From: Oscillospiraceae bacterium | Lineage (GTDB): Bacteria > Bacillota > Clostridia > Oscillospirales > Ruminococcaceae | DNA length: 5,451 nt | Assembly: GCA_029240015.1 (NCBI GenBank) | Contig: JARBTU010000137.1 | Location: 1-5,451, forward strand | Direction: 5' to 3' | Shown here: positions 1 to 5,451 of the stretch, piece after piece | How positions within the stretch are numbered: position 1 is the stretch's first letter | How the letters are laid out: every line of letters begins with the position of its first letter | Translations under genes and position numbers: made by a program | Notes under the pieces: generated by a model | Told to the model about the DNA's origin: nothing | Database searches by the model: none | Seen by the model: the letters and a program-made list of their open reading frames with translations, nothing else

Positions 1-357
1 GAACAAGCCGCAAAAGAGTTTTTGGTTCAGAATGGCTATGTTGTTATAGGAACCAACTATTCCTGCGAGCACGGGGAGATTGACATTATTGCGGAAAAAT
101 CGGGCATTATAGCCATTGTTGAAGTTAAGACAAGAAATGCCAACACGATGATAGCCCCTTGCCAAGCAGTAAGTAAAGCAAAACAAATAAAAATTATCAA
201 AACAGCGCTGATGTATTTTTCAGAAAACAAGATGAAACTTCAGCCAAGGTTTGACGTGATAGAAGTTTTTACCGAAAGAGGTTCTAAAGCCGTGATAAAA
301 GCCATAAACCATATAGAAAATGCTTTTAGTGCGGAGGGATACGATGCGTTTATTTGA
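1..357 (+). CDS. yraN: YraN/UPF0102 family nuclease-fold protein, 5' end cut off by window
   Basis: The reading frame is open from base 1 to the TGA at 355-357, giving 118 visible residues. The first visible residues (EQAAKEFL) match the Gly-Glu-x-x-Ala region near the N-terminus of YraN proteins, so probably only about ten residues lie upstream of the window; the in-frame TTG at 22 is not a believable start. The core PD-(D/E)xK-like motif is present: GEIDII (visible residues 25-30, Asp28) followed by VEVKTR (40-45, Glu41 and Lys43). The later RFDVIEVF block is also typical of the family. The fold is that of Holliday-junction-resolvase-like nucleases, but the cellular role of YraN is not firmly established and no activity can be claimed here. 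The gene overlaps the next one by 14 bases, which suggests translational coupling in one operon. In many bacteria yraN follows rnhB; that side is not visible. The family call is confident, the function is not. Confidence 0.9.
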   Translation, partial: EQAAKEFLVQNGYVVIGTNYSCEHGEIDIIAEKSGIIAIVEVKTRNANTMIAPCQAVSKAKQIKIIKTALMYFSENKMKLQPRFDVIEVFTERGSKAVIKAINHIENAFSAEGYDAFI

Positions 358-1252
358 CATGCATTGCGACACAGTTTATGAATGTGTTGCCAAAGGAAGG
401 AAACTCGATAAAAACGACCTTAATATTTCTTTAGAGAGGGGAAAATTTCTTGAAAAATGGGTTCAGACCTTTGCTTTTTGGATTTCGGATAGTTATAGAG
501 GACAAGCTGCATATGACCTTTTTTTAAAACAATATCATTTCTTCTTAAGAGAATCGGAACAAAACGAGAACCTTGTTTTATTTGGAAGCAAAACCGACAT
601 CCAACAAGGAAAGTGTACTGCTATGCTGGGCGTAGAGGGTGGTGCGGCTTTAGGCGGAGATATTGAAAGAGTAGCGGATTTAAAACAAAAAGGTATTTCA
701 ATCCTTACGCTTTGCTGGAACGGCGACAACGAAATAGCAGGTGGCGTTTATGGGCAAAACAATCTGACACCGTTCGGAAAAGATGTCGTGGCTGAGATGG
801 AGAGTGAGGGAATCGTCGTGGATGTTTCCCATTTAAACGAGAAAAGTTTTTATGATGTGGAAAAAGTAGCGAAAAAACCGTTTGTGGCAAGCCATTCAAA
901 TACAAAGGCAGTATGTAATCATCCTCGAAACCTTACAGATGACCAGATAAGAATTATTTCAGAAAGAGGCGGGCTGGTCGGAATCAATTTTTATACTGAA
1001 TTTTTATCTGAAGATAAAGACCCCGATTTTGATGATATCATGCGGCATATTGAACATTTCTTAAACATTGGGGGAGAGGAATTTTTGGCACTGGGTTCGG
1101 ACTTTGACGGAGCAACGATGCCAAAATGTTTAAATAGCATAAGAGATATTGAAAAACTATATCAAGTTATGGTACAATGTTTTGGGAATGATATTACTGA
1201 AAAAATTATGTATCAAAATTCATATGATTTTTATAAATTCACATCAGTTTAA
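344..1252 (+). CDS. Membrane dipeptidase family (peptidase M19) metallopeptidase
   Basis: This encodes a 302-residue zinc dipeptidase of the M19 (renal dipeptidase-like) family, a TIM-barrel enzyme that cleaves dipeptides, some members accepting a C-terminal D-residue. Visible motifs in order are HxD (His7, Asp9) as first metal ligands, VEGG with the bridging Glu98, DVSH with His163, SHSN with His184, HPRN with Arg195, and GSDFDG at 251-256. These are all the metal-ligand positions expected from the mammalian enzyme. The position of the mammalian substrate-contacting His152 appears to hold Trp125 (LTLCWN). I see no signal peptide or lipid anchor, so it is probably cytoplasmic. ATG 344 is chosen over the in-frame ATG 320 because GGAGG at 333-337 sits 6 bases before it and the protein then begins MRLFDMHCD, as in relatives. 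It overlaps yraN by 14 bases and precedes thrC by 18. The exact substrate cannot be told; scavenging or cell-wall dipeptide turnover is an inference. Confidence 0.93.
   Translation: MRLFDMHCDTVYECVAKGRKLDKNDLNISLERGKFLEKWVQTFAFWISDSYRGQAAYDLFLKQYHFFLRESEQNENLVLFGSKTDIQQGKCTAMLGVEGGAALGGDIERVADLKQKGISILTLCWNGDNEIAGGVYGQNNLTPFGKDVVAEMESEGIVVDVSHLNEKSFYDVEKVAKKPFVASHSNTKAVCNHPRNLTDDQIRIISERGGLVGINFYTEFLSEDKDPDFDDIMRHIEHFLNIGGEEFLALGSDFDGATMPKCLNSIRDIEKLYQVMVQCFGNDITEKIMYQNSYDFYKFTSV
1149..1178 (+). promoter_or_regulatory. Candidate internal promoter for thrC
   Basis: TTGAAA (1149-1154) and TACAAT (1173-1178) are separated by 18 bases, and a TG at 1170-1171 gives an extended -10. Each hexamer matches the housekeeping consensus at 5 of 6 bases. 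Transcription would begin near 1185, about 85 bases before thrC, inside the 3' end of the dipeptidase gene. It could let thrC be expressed apart from the upstream genes. In AT-rich DNA such a match can arise by chance within a coding region, so this is only a candidate. Confidence 0.4.
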
Positions 1253-1270
1253 AGTTTAAGGGGTTTTAAA

Positions 1271-2767
1271 ATGTTTTACAACAGTACAAGAAACAGCGGT
1301 ATTAAGGTTTCGTCCTCTCAGGCAATTGCACAGGGGATTTCTAAAGAGGGCGGTCTTTTTGTTCCTGAAAGTTTGCCACAAATCACGTTGGAGGATATTA
1401 AGCTGTTATCCGAGAAAAGTTATGTTGAGCGTGCGAAATTTGTTTTGGAAAAATTTTTAACGGATTTTTCCCAAGAAGAGCTTAATTACTGCGTTGAAAA
1501 TGCATATACAGCTGAAAAGTTTAAAACAGATCACATTGCGGAGCTTGCGCATTTATATAACGGAACATATATGCTTGAGTTATGGCATGGACCGACCTGT
1601 GCATTCAAAGACATGGCCTTACAGCTTTTGCCGTACTTATTAACAGTGTCTGCTAAAAAAACTGCACAAGGCAAGGAAATGGTTATTTTGGTGGCAACAT
1701 CGGGAGATACAGGAAAAGCTGCCCTTGAAGGATTTAAAGATGTTGAGGGAACACAAATACTTGTTTTTTATCCGGAAGACGGCGTAAGCGCAATGCAAAA
1801 GCGTCAAATGACCACACAGGAAGGCAGCAACGTTTCAGTTTGTGCTATCAAAGGCAACTTTGACGACGCACAAAACGGCGTAAAAGCAATTTTTACAAGT
1901 GAAGAAATTGCGAACAAACTGGAAAGCAACAACAGGATGTTCTCCAGCGCAAACTCCATCAACTGGGGAAGATTGGTGCCCCAAATTGTTTATTATGTAT
2001 CTTCTTACTGTGAGCTTGTTAAAGCAGGAGAAGTGGAGTGCGGGTCACCAATCAACGTTGTAGTTCCGACAGGAAACTTTGGAAACATTCTTGCGGCTTA
2101 TTACGCGAAAAACATGGGAATCCCAATGAATAAATTGATTTGCGCTTCCAATGCTAATAAAGTTCTGACTGATTTTATTAATACAGGAACGTATGATAGA
2201 AATCGTGAATTTAAAACTACGATATCCCCATCAATGGATATTTTGATTTCTAGTAACTTGGAGAGGCTTTTGTATGAACTTTCAGGCAACAATGATAAGT
2301 TGATTTCCGAATGGTTCAGCGGACTTTCCAAAGATGGAAAATATACTGTATCCGATGATGTGAAACAAAAACTTGAAAAAGATTTTTATGCGGGTTATTG
2401 TGACGATAATCAAACGAAGCAGACCATTAAAACAATATTTGATAAATATTCTTATACCTGCGATACACACACAGCAGTTGCAGTGAAAGTTTATGAGGAC
2501 TATAAGCAAAATACAGGCGACGATACCAAGACCTTAATCGCTTCTACTGCAAGCCCTTACAAATTTACTGACAGTGTTTTGGAAGCCCTTTGTGATGAAC
2601 TTAAAACAGAGAATGAGTTCGAACAGGCTGTTCAGTTGGCGGAGATTTCAAAGCTTAAAATCCCACAAGAACTTTTGGCTTTAAAGAACAAAGAAATAAG
2701 ATTTAATAAAAGTATTGAAGTAAGCGAAATGACCGAGGCGGTTATGGACATGCTTCATCTTAAATAA
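1271..2767 (+). CDS. thrC: Threonine synthase
   Basis: This is a complete 498-residue PLP-dependent threonine synthase, which converts O-phospho-L-homoserine to L-threonine and phosphate in the last step of threonine synthesis in the cytoplasm. The N-terminal block (YNSTRNSG, then SKEGGLFVPE at 24-33) is the Thr_synth_N domain of the E. coli/yeast-type enzymes; the PLP fold follows. HGPTCAFKD at 106-114 carries the Schiff-base Lys113, ATSGDTGKA at 142-150 is the substrate-phosphate loop, SANSINWGR at 226-234 is conserved, and PTGNFGN at 266-272 is the glycine-rich PLP-phosphate loop. DTHTAVA (398-404) and STASPYKF (425-432) are also typical. Length lies between E. coli ThrC (about 430) and the yeast enzyme (about 515). 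ATG 1271 is preceded by AAGGGG at 1258-1263, 7 bases away. It lies 18 bases after the dipeptidase stop, so the two are likely cotranscribed. No T-box or riboswitch fits in that gap, and no hom or thrB gene is in the window. Confidence 0.97.
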   Translation: MFYNSTRNSGIKVSSSQAIAQGISKEGGLFVPESLPQITLEDIKLLSEKSYVERAKFVLEKFLTDFSQEELNYCVENAYTAEKFKTDHIAELAHLYNGTYMLELWHGPTCAFKDMALQLLPYLLTVSAKKTAQGKEMVILVATSGDTGKAALEGFKDVEGTQILVFYPEDGVSAMQKRQMTTQEGSNVSVCAIKGNFDDAQNGVKAIFTSEEIANKLESNNRMFSSANSINWGRLVPQIVYYVSSYCELVKAGEVECGSPINVVVPTGNFGNILAAYYAKNMGIPMNKLICASNANKVLTDFINTGTYDRNREFKTTISPSMDILISSNLERLLYELSGNNDKLISEWFSGLSKDGKYTVSDDVKQKLEKDFYAGYCDDNQTKQTIKTIFDKYSYTCDTHTAVAVKVYEDYKQNTGDDTKTLIASTASPYKFTDSVLEALCDELKTENEFEQAVQLAEISKLKIPQELLALKNKEIRFNKSIEVSEMTEAVMDMLHLK

Positions 2768-2777
2768 AACGGGCAAA

Positions 2778-2812
2778 AATTAAAGTGAACACTAAATGTG
2801 TTCACTTTAATT
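2778..2812. terminator. Bidirectional hairpin terminator between thrC and the DUF1540 gene
   Basis: A perfect 15-bp inverted repeat (arms 2778-2792 and 2798-2812) encloses a 5-base TAAAT loop. It begins 10 bases after the thrC stop and ends 9 bases before the DUF1540 stop codon, exactly in the convergent gap. A-rich sequence flanks the left arm, so the minus-strand transcript ends in a U-run (ATTTTTG); on the + strand the trailing U-tract is mixed (TTTAATTGAAT). It therefore fits a minus-strand rho-independent terminator well and probably serves thrC too, though less efficiently. Confidence 0.8.
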
Positions 2813-2821
2813 GAATGGGCG

Positions 2822-2995
2822 CTATTGTTGTTTAAATGTTTCGCATACGGTATCGTCACTTGTTGTTGCGAAATGATTTCCTACTGAAATTTCTTTCGCT
2901 ACACAGTGACGCTGGTTATCATTGTACGCACAGTTGTGTGCATCGCACTTGATACAGGAAAGAAGTTCATCTTCTTTTTTTTGATTCTTTGGCAT
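2822..2995 (-). CDS. DUF1540 family cysteine-rich small protein
   Basis: This encodes a 57-residue protein with the DUF1540 pattern: Cys17-x4-Cys22-x-Tyr-Asn, Cys31-x-Ala, ISVG (36-39), and Thr49-x-Cys51-x-Thr-Phe at the end. The four conserved cysteines (17, 22, 31, 51) suggest metal binding or disulfides, but the family's function is unknown. An extra Cys14 makes a CxxC with Cys17, and the N-terminal dozen residues are mainly charged (PKNQKKEDE). ATG at 2995 is chosen because AAGGAG at 3010-3005 (minus strand) lies 9 bases before it; the in-frame upstream ATG at 3037 has no comparable site and would put the binding site inside the coding region. There are no membrane segments or signal peptide. 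The gene is convergent with thrC, sharing its terminator, and divergent from the phosphoesterase gene. DUF1540 genes are frequent in spore-forming Clostridia, but nothing here proves a sporulation role, and I see no clear promoter for it. Confidence 0.82.
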   Translation of the reverse strand: MPKNQKKEDELLSCIKCDAHNCAYNDNQRHCVAKEISVGNHFATTSDDTVCETFKQQ

Positions 2996-3124
2996 GAGAA
3001 ACATCTCCTTTTTAAAGTGATTTAAAATAGGCAACAATAAATTGCCACAGTATATTGTCTGTTTGTTTTGTGGATTTTATACTTTATCAAAATATGGAGA
3101 TATGGATTGAGGTGGAACAAAAAC
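2996..3124. other. Divergent intergenic spacer between DUF1540 and phosphoesterase genes
   Basis: This 129-base AT-rich spacer carries the start signals of both divergent genes. It includes the DUF1540 ribosome binding site (3005-3010, minus strand), the phosphoesterase promoter (3055-3083) and its GAGGTG site (3109-3114). A short inverted repeat, GGCAA/TTGCC (3030-3034 and 3042-3046, 7-base loop), lies between them and could be an operator, but 5-bp arms are weak evidence. On the minus strand AGTATA at 3049-3054 reads as a TATACT -10, but no good -35 is seen. Confidence 0.6.
3055..3083 (+). promoter_or_regulatory. Predicted promoter of the metallophosphoesterase gene
   Basis: TTGTCT (3055-3060) and TATACT (3078-3083) are spaced by exactly 17 bases, matching the housekeeping consensus at 4 of 6 and 5 of 6 positions. 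Transcription would start near 3090, leaving about 35 bases of leader before the chosen TTG start. Its placement supports separate transcription of the phosphoesterase gene and argues against starts upstream of about 3100. Confidence 0.55.
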
Positions 3125-3811
3125 TTGAGTTTATATGCAATTGCAGATTTGCATTTATCACTGGGTGTTGATAAGCCGATGGACGTTTTTTACGGATGGG
3201 ACAATTATGTAGAGAAAATTAAACACAATTGGAATGAAATTGTTTCGCCGGATGATACCGTCGTCGTTGCGGGGGATATTTCTTGGGGCATGACGATGGA
3301 ACAGTCTTTTGCGGATTTTGAATTTATTGAGCATTTGAACGGGACAAAAATTATTCTAAAAGGAAACCATGATTACTGGTTTGCAACCAAGAAAAAAGTG
3401 GAAGACTTTTTGGAACAAAATGATTTTTACAGTATAAAAATTTTATTTAATAATGCATATGAATACGAAGATTACTGCATTTGCGGAACCCGCGGCTGGA
3501 TGAACGAGAAAGGCGAGCAGGCAGATAAAAAAGTGTTGCGAAGAGAAGTCGGAAGGCTAACACTTTCTCTTGAACAAGGGATAAAAACAGGAAAAAAGCC
3601 GATTGTTTTTTTGCATTACCCGCCAATTTATGCATCGGATGAGTGTTATGAGATTCTTGAAGTTTTGCATAAATATGAGATCGAAAAATGCTATTATGGG
3701 CATTTGCACGGGCATTCTTGCGAGTATGCCATTAATGGAGTGAGGCTGGGGGTTGATTTTAAACTGATTTCTTGTGATTATGTCCAATTTACACCCATAA
3801 AAATCCTTTAA
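3125..3811 (+). CDS. Calcineurin-like metallophosphoesterase, TTG start
   Basis: This encodes a 228-residue soluble metallophosphoesterase with the complete two-metal motif set: DLH (Asp8, His10), GD (50-51), GNHD (80-83), His164 in FLHYPP, and GHLH (192-195). Such enzymes hydrolyse phosphate mono- or diesters; the substrate of this Firmicute subgroup is not known to me. There is no in-frame ATG near the N-terminus. The frame is open from about 3068, but TTG 3125 is preferred: the protein then begins MSLYAIADLHLS, as relatives do, and GAGGTG at 3109-3114 lies 10 bases before it. TTG 3107, with GGAG at 3096-3099, is the alternative and would add six residues. The gene has its own predicted promoter and is followed by a 122-base gap to tig without a clear terminator, so some readthrough into tig is possible. 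Family call is certain; start and substrate are less so. Confidence 0.92.
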   Translation: MSLYAIADLHLSLGVDKPMDVFYGWDNYVEKIKHNWNEIVSPDDTVVVAGDISWGMTMEQSFADFEFIEHLNGTKIILKGNHDYWFATKKKVEDFLEQNDFYSIKILFNNAYEYEDYCICGTRGWMNEKGEQADKKVLRREVGRLTLSLEQGIKTGKKPIVFLHYPPIYASDECYEILEVLHKYEIEKCYYGHLHGHSCEYAINGVRLGVDFKLISCDYVQFTPIKIL

Positions 3812-3845
3812 AAATTGGCAATTAGTAAAATTGTCTGAATAATAA

Positions 3846-3874
3846 TAGTCATGAAAACAAAGTTATGATATAAT
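3846..3874 (+). promoter_or_regulatory. Predicted extended -10 promoter of tig-clpP
   Basis: A perfect TATAAT (3869-3874) is preceded by TGA (3866-3868), making an extended -10, and TAGTCA (3846-3851) is a 4-of-6 match to the -35 at 17-base spacing. Transcription would start near 3881, leaving a leader of about 53 bases. I see no CtsR heptad pair (GGTCAAA type) or CIRCE inverted repeat in the spacer, so constitutive housekeeping expression is the simplest reading. Confidence 0.72.
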
Positions 3875-3920
3875 ACTAAAGATAACGAGCAAAAATAGAT
3901 GATAATATTTTTAGCATCTT

Positions 3921-3926
3921 AGGAGG
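3921..3926 (+). promoter_or_regulatory. Strong ribosome binding site of tig
   Basis: AGGAGG is a full Shine-Dalgarno core placed 7 bases before ATG 3934. It fixes the start of the trigger factor gene and suggests high translation, as expected for an abundant chaperone. Confidence 0.9.
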
Positions 3927-3933
3927 AAAAAGA

Positions 3934-5343
3934 ATGAGTTTGACTTCATCAAACAAAATAGAAACCAATAAATATGAGCTGATAATAGCTGTTGACGCAG
4001 AAAAATTTGAACAGGGGATTCAGCAGACGTTCCGCAAGAATGTTTCCAAAATTAATGTTCCTGGATTCAGAAAAGGAAAAGCACCAAGAAAAATGGTGGA
4101 AAAATTGTATGGAGAATCAATGTTCTTCGAAGATGCAATCAACGCACTTTATCCTGTTGCACTGCAAGAAGCAGTACAGGAAGCAGGGCTTAACCTTGTT
4201 GACAGACCGGAAGTAGAAGTGACAGAAGTTTCTAAAGAAAATGGGTTTACTTTCAAAGCGACTTGTATTACAAAGCCGGAAGTAGAAGTAAAAGATTATA
4301 AAGGCATAAAAGTTGAAAAAACAGTACAGACTGTTAGTGATGAAGATATTGATGCCGAAATCAAAAAGATGCAGGATAGAAACGGAAGAATCATATCTGT
4401 TGATGACCGTGCAGCACAAGATGGCGACAATACAGTCATTGACTTTGAAGGTTTTGTTGACGGCGTTGCATTTGACGGCGGAAAAGGCGAAAACTTTAAT
4501 TTAACACTGGGTTCAGGTCAATTTATTCCTGGATTTGAAGAACAAATTGTGGGACATAACATTGGCGAAGAGTTTGATGTAAATGTAAGCTTCCCTGAAA
4601 ACTATCATGTGGAAGAGCTAAAAGCCAAACCTGCTGTATTCAAAGTAAAGCTACACGAAATTAAATCAAAGGAACTTCCTGAGTTGGACGATGAGTTTGC
4701 GAAAGATGTAAGCGAATTCGACACATTGGCAGAGCTTCGCGAAGACATTACAAAAAAACTTGATGAAGCAAACCAAAAATCTGCAGATGAACAAGTGGAA
4801 AACCAATTGATTGAGACCGTAATAGCAAACATGACTGCTGAAATTCCTGAAGTAATGTTCGAGAGCAGAATTGACGACAGCGTGAAAGATTTTGAATACC
4901 GCTTGCAATCACAAGGCTTAAATCTTGAAACTTATCTTCAGTACACAGGCATGGAGATGGATTCTTTCAGAAAAACATTTGCAGAGCAAGCTGAAAAACA
5001 AGTAAAGATTCGTTTGGCGCTTGAGAAAATTGCTGAGCTTGAAAATATTGAAGTGTCTAAAGAAGGCTTGGATGCTGAATATGAAAAAATGGCTGCAAAC
5101 TATAACATGGAAGTGGAAAAACTTAAAGGATTTATTCCTGAAGAAGATTTGTCAAAAGATTTGTCAGTGAACAAAGCGATCGACTTGATTAAAGAATCTG
5201 CAGTCGTTGCAGAAGCAAAACCAGCAAAAAAAACTGCAGCTAAAGCACCAAAATCCGCTGATAAAGAAGATAGCGAAAAAGAGCCAGCAAAAAAAACAAC
5301 CAAAAAAACCACAACAAAGAAAACAGCAAAAACTGAAGAATAA
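3934..5343 (+). CDS. tig: Trigger factor, ribosome-associated chaperone and peptidyl-prolyl isomerase
   Basis: This is a complete 469-residue trigger factor, which binds at the ribosome exit tunnel and helps nascent chains fold. The N-terminal ribosome-binding domain (about 1-115) contains the signature GFRKGKAP at 44-51. The FKBP-type isomerase domain spans about 150-245 (TVIDFEGFVDG, then LGSGQFIPGFEEQIVG). The C-terminal chaperone domain follows to about 425. Residues 429-469 form an extra low-complexity tail: 14 Lys among 41 residues, with Thr, Ala and Pro and a central acidic patch (DKEDSEKE), ending in KKTTKKTTTKKTAKTEE. E. coli and B. subtilis proteins have about 430 residues, so the surplus is roughly this tail, which is probably disordered and could contact rRNA or other nucleic acid (inference). 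ATG 3934 is fixed by its AGGAGG site. It has its own promoter and lies 35 bases before clpP, the usual tig-clpP order, so the two are probably cotranscribed. Confidence 0.98.
   Translation: MSLTSSNKIETNKYELIIAVDAEKFEQGIQQTFRKNVSKINVPGFRKGKAPRKMVEKLYGESMFFEDAINALYPVALQEAVQEAGLNLVDRPEVEVTEVSKENGFTFKATCITKPEVEVKDYKGIKVEKTVQTVSDEDIDAEIKKMQDRNGRIISVDDRAAQDGDNTVIDFEGFVDGVAFDGGKGENFNLTLGSGQFIPGFEEQIVGHNIGEEFDVNVSFPENYHVEELKAKPAVFKVKLHEIKSKELPELDDEFAKDVSEFDTLAELREDITKKLDEANQKSADEQVENQLIETVIANMTAEIPEVMFESRIDDSVKDFEYRLQSQGLNLETYLQYTGMEMDSFRKTFAEQAEKQVKIRLALEKIAELENIEVSKEGLDAEYEKMAANYNMEVEKLKGFIPEEDLSKDLSVNKAIDLIKESAVVAEAKPAKKTAAKAPKSADKEDSEKEPAKKTTKKTTTKKTAKTEE
5221..5297 (+). repeat. Two copies of a 14-base A8-containing direct repeat in the tig tail
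   Basis: CCAGCAAAAAAAAC occurs exactly at 5221-5234 and 5284-5297, 63 bases apart and in the same frame, each encoding Pro-Ala-Lys-Lys-Thr. A further A7 run lies at 5302-5308. The repeat belongs to the lysine-rich tail and probably reflects repeat growth within it; the A8 runs are also possible polymerase slippage sites. Confidence 0.85.
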
Positions 5344-5378
5344 TCTTTGTATTTAAAACATAATCGGGGGTGTTTATA

Positions 5379-5451
5379 ATGAGTCTTGTACCAGTAGTTG
5401 TAGAACAAACAAGCAGAGGCGAACGTTCGTATGATATTTTTTCACGTCTGT
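5379..5451 (+). CDS. clpP: ATP-dependent Clp protease proteolytic subunit, 3' part beyond window
   Basis: Only the first 24 codons are present. The N-terminus MSLVPVVVEQTSRGERSYDI is closely characteristic of ClpP, the serine peptidase that forms the 14-subunit chamber used with ClpX or ClpC ATPases in cytoplasmic protein degradation. The Val-Pro stretch and the SRGERSYDI segment are the axial-loop and first-helix region; there is no long propeptide as in the E. coli protein. The catalytic Ser, His and Asp lie beyond the window. ATG 5379 follows a G-rich site (GGGGGTG at 5366-5372) with suitable spacing. The gap to tig is only 35 bases and shows neither terminator nor CtsR box, so clpP is likely transcribed from the tig promoter. 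clpX would be expected next but is not visible. Confidence 0.95.
   Translation, partial: MSLVPVVVEQTSRGERSYDIFSRL

Noticed and set aside
320..343. Earlier ATG for the dipeptidase at 320
   Set aside because: It has no Shine-Dalgarno sequence, lies inside the yraN coding end, and the extra 8 residues precede the conserved MRLFDMHCD beginning; GGAGG points to ATG 344.
3094..3171. Short out-of-frame ATG frame over the start of the phosphoesterase gene
   Set aside because: It has no ribosome binding site of its own, overlaps a certain gene and encodes about 25 residues without a recognisable pattern.
3812..3845. Possible terminator after the phosphoesterase gene (CAATT/AATTG and AATT/AATT repeats)
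   Set aside because: The arms are 4-5 bp of pure AT-rich sequence with no GC-rich stem or clear U-tract; chance occurrence is likely.
3897..3919. AGATG/CATCT inverted repeat just before the tig ribosome binding site
   Set aside because: Only 5 bp of stem with a 13-base AT-rich loop; too weak to call a regulatory hairpin or riboswitch.
4117..4419. Open frame of about 100 codons on the minus strand inside tig
   Set aside because: It lies wholly opposite a certain gene, its translation is rich in Phe, Tyr, Cys and Ser as expected from the antisense of AT-rich Lys/Glu codons, and it matches no family I recognise.
5344..5378. CtsR or CIRCE heat-shock operator before clpP
   Set aside because: Neither a GGTCAAA-type heptad pair nor the CIRCE inverted repeat is visible in the 35-base gap or in the spacer before tig.
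5100..5408. Minus-strand open frame over the tig 3' end and clpP start, with a hydrophobic Phe/Val stretch resembling a membrane segment
   Set aside because: The Phe/Val run is simply the antisense of the AAA/ACA lysine-threonine tail codons, and the frame crosses the start of clpP.

Overview
The window is an ordinary, AT-rich chromosomal stretch from a low-GC Gram-positive bacterium, most likely an anaerobic Clostridia-type Firmicute. This rests on A-rich codon use, strong purine-rich ribosome binding sites (for example AGGAGG before the trigger factor gene), a DUF1540 mini-protein of the kind common in Clostridia, and the conserved tig-clpP pair. I did not run a taxonomic search, so genus and species stay open. 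The window is almost fully coding, with no sign of mobile DNA, CRISPR, tRNA or rRNA.

Left part (1-2767, + strand): a tightly packed three-gene run. It has the 3' part of a YraN/UPF0102 nuclease-fold protein, an M19 membrane-dipeptidase-family peptidase whose start overlaps the yraN end by 14 bases, and a full threonine synthase (thrC) 18 bases further on. A possible extra promoter for thrC lies inside the end of the peptidase gene. The run ends in a perfect 15-bp hairpin at 2778-2812.

Middle (2822-3811): a 57-residue cysteine-rich DUF1540 protein lies on the minus strand, convergent with thrC and sharing its hairpin terminator. It is divergent from a 228-residue calcineurin-like metallophosphoesterase on the + strand, which appears to start at a TTG codon. 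The 129-base divergent spacer contains a recognisable promoter for the phosphoesterase.

Right part (3812-5451, + strand): a 122-base spacer with a good extended -10 promoter leads into tig (trigger factor). Its protein has the three usual domains plus a lysine/threonine/alanine-rich C-terminal tail. After 35 bases, clpP begins and runs off the window with only 24 codons visible. Trigger factor (ribosome-bound folding) and ClpP (proteolysis) form the classic protein quality-control pair; clpX would be expected next, outside the window.

I found no convincing evidence of an undescribed biological system. The items most worth a second look are the trigger factor tail with its A8 tracts, the DUF1540 mini-protein between housekeeping operons, the TTG start of the phosphoesterase, and the Trp at an active-site position of the dipeptidase that is His in the mammalian enzyme.
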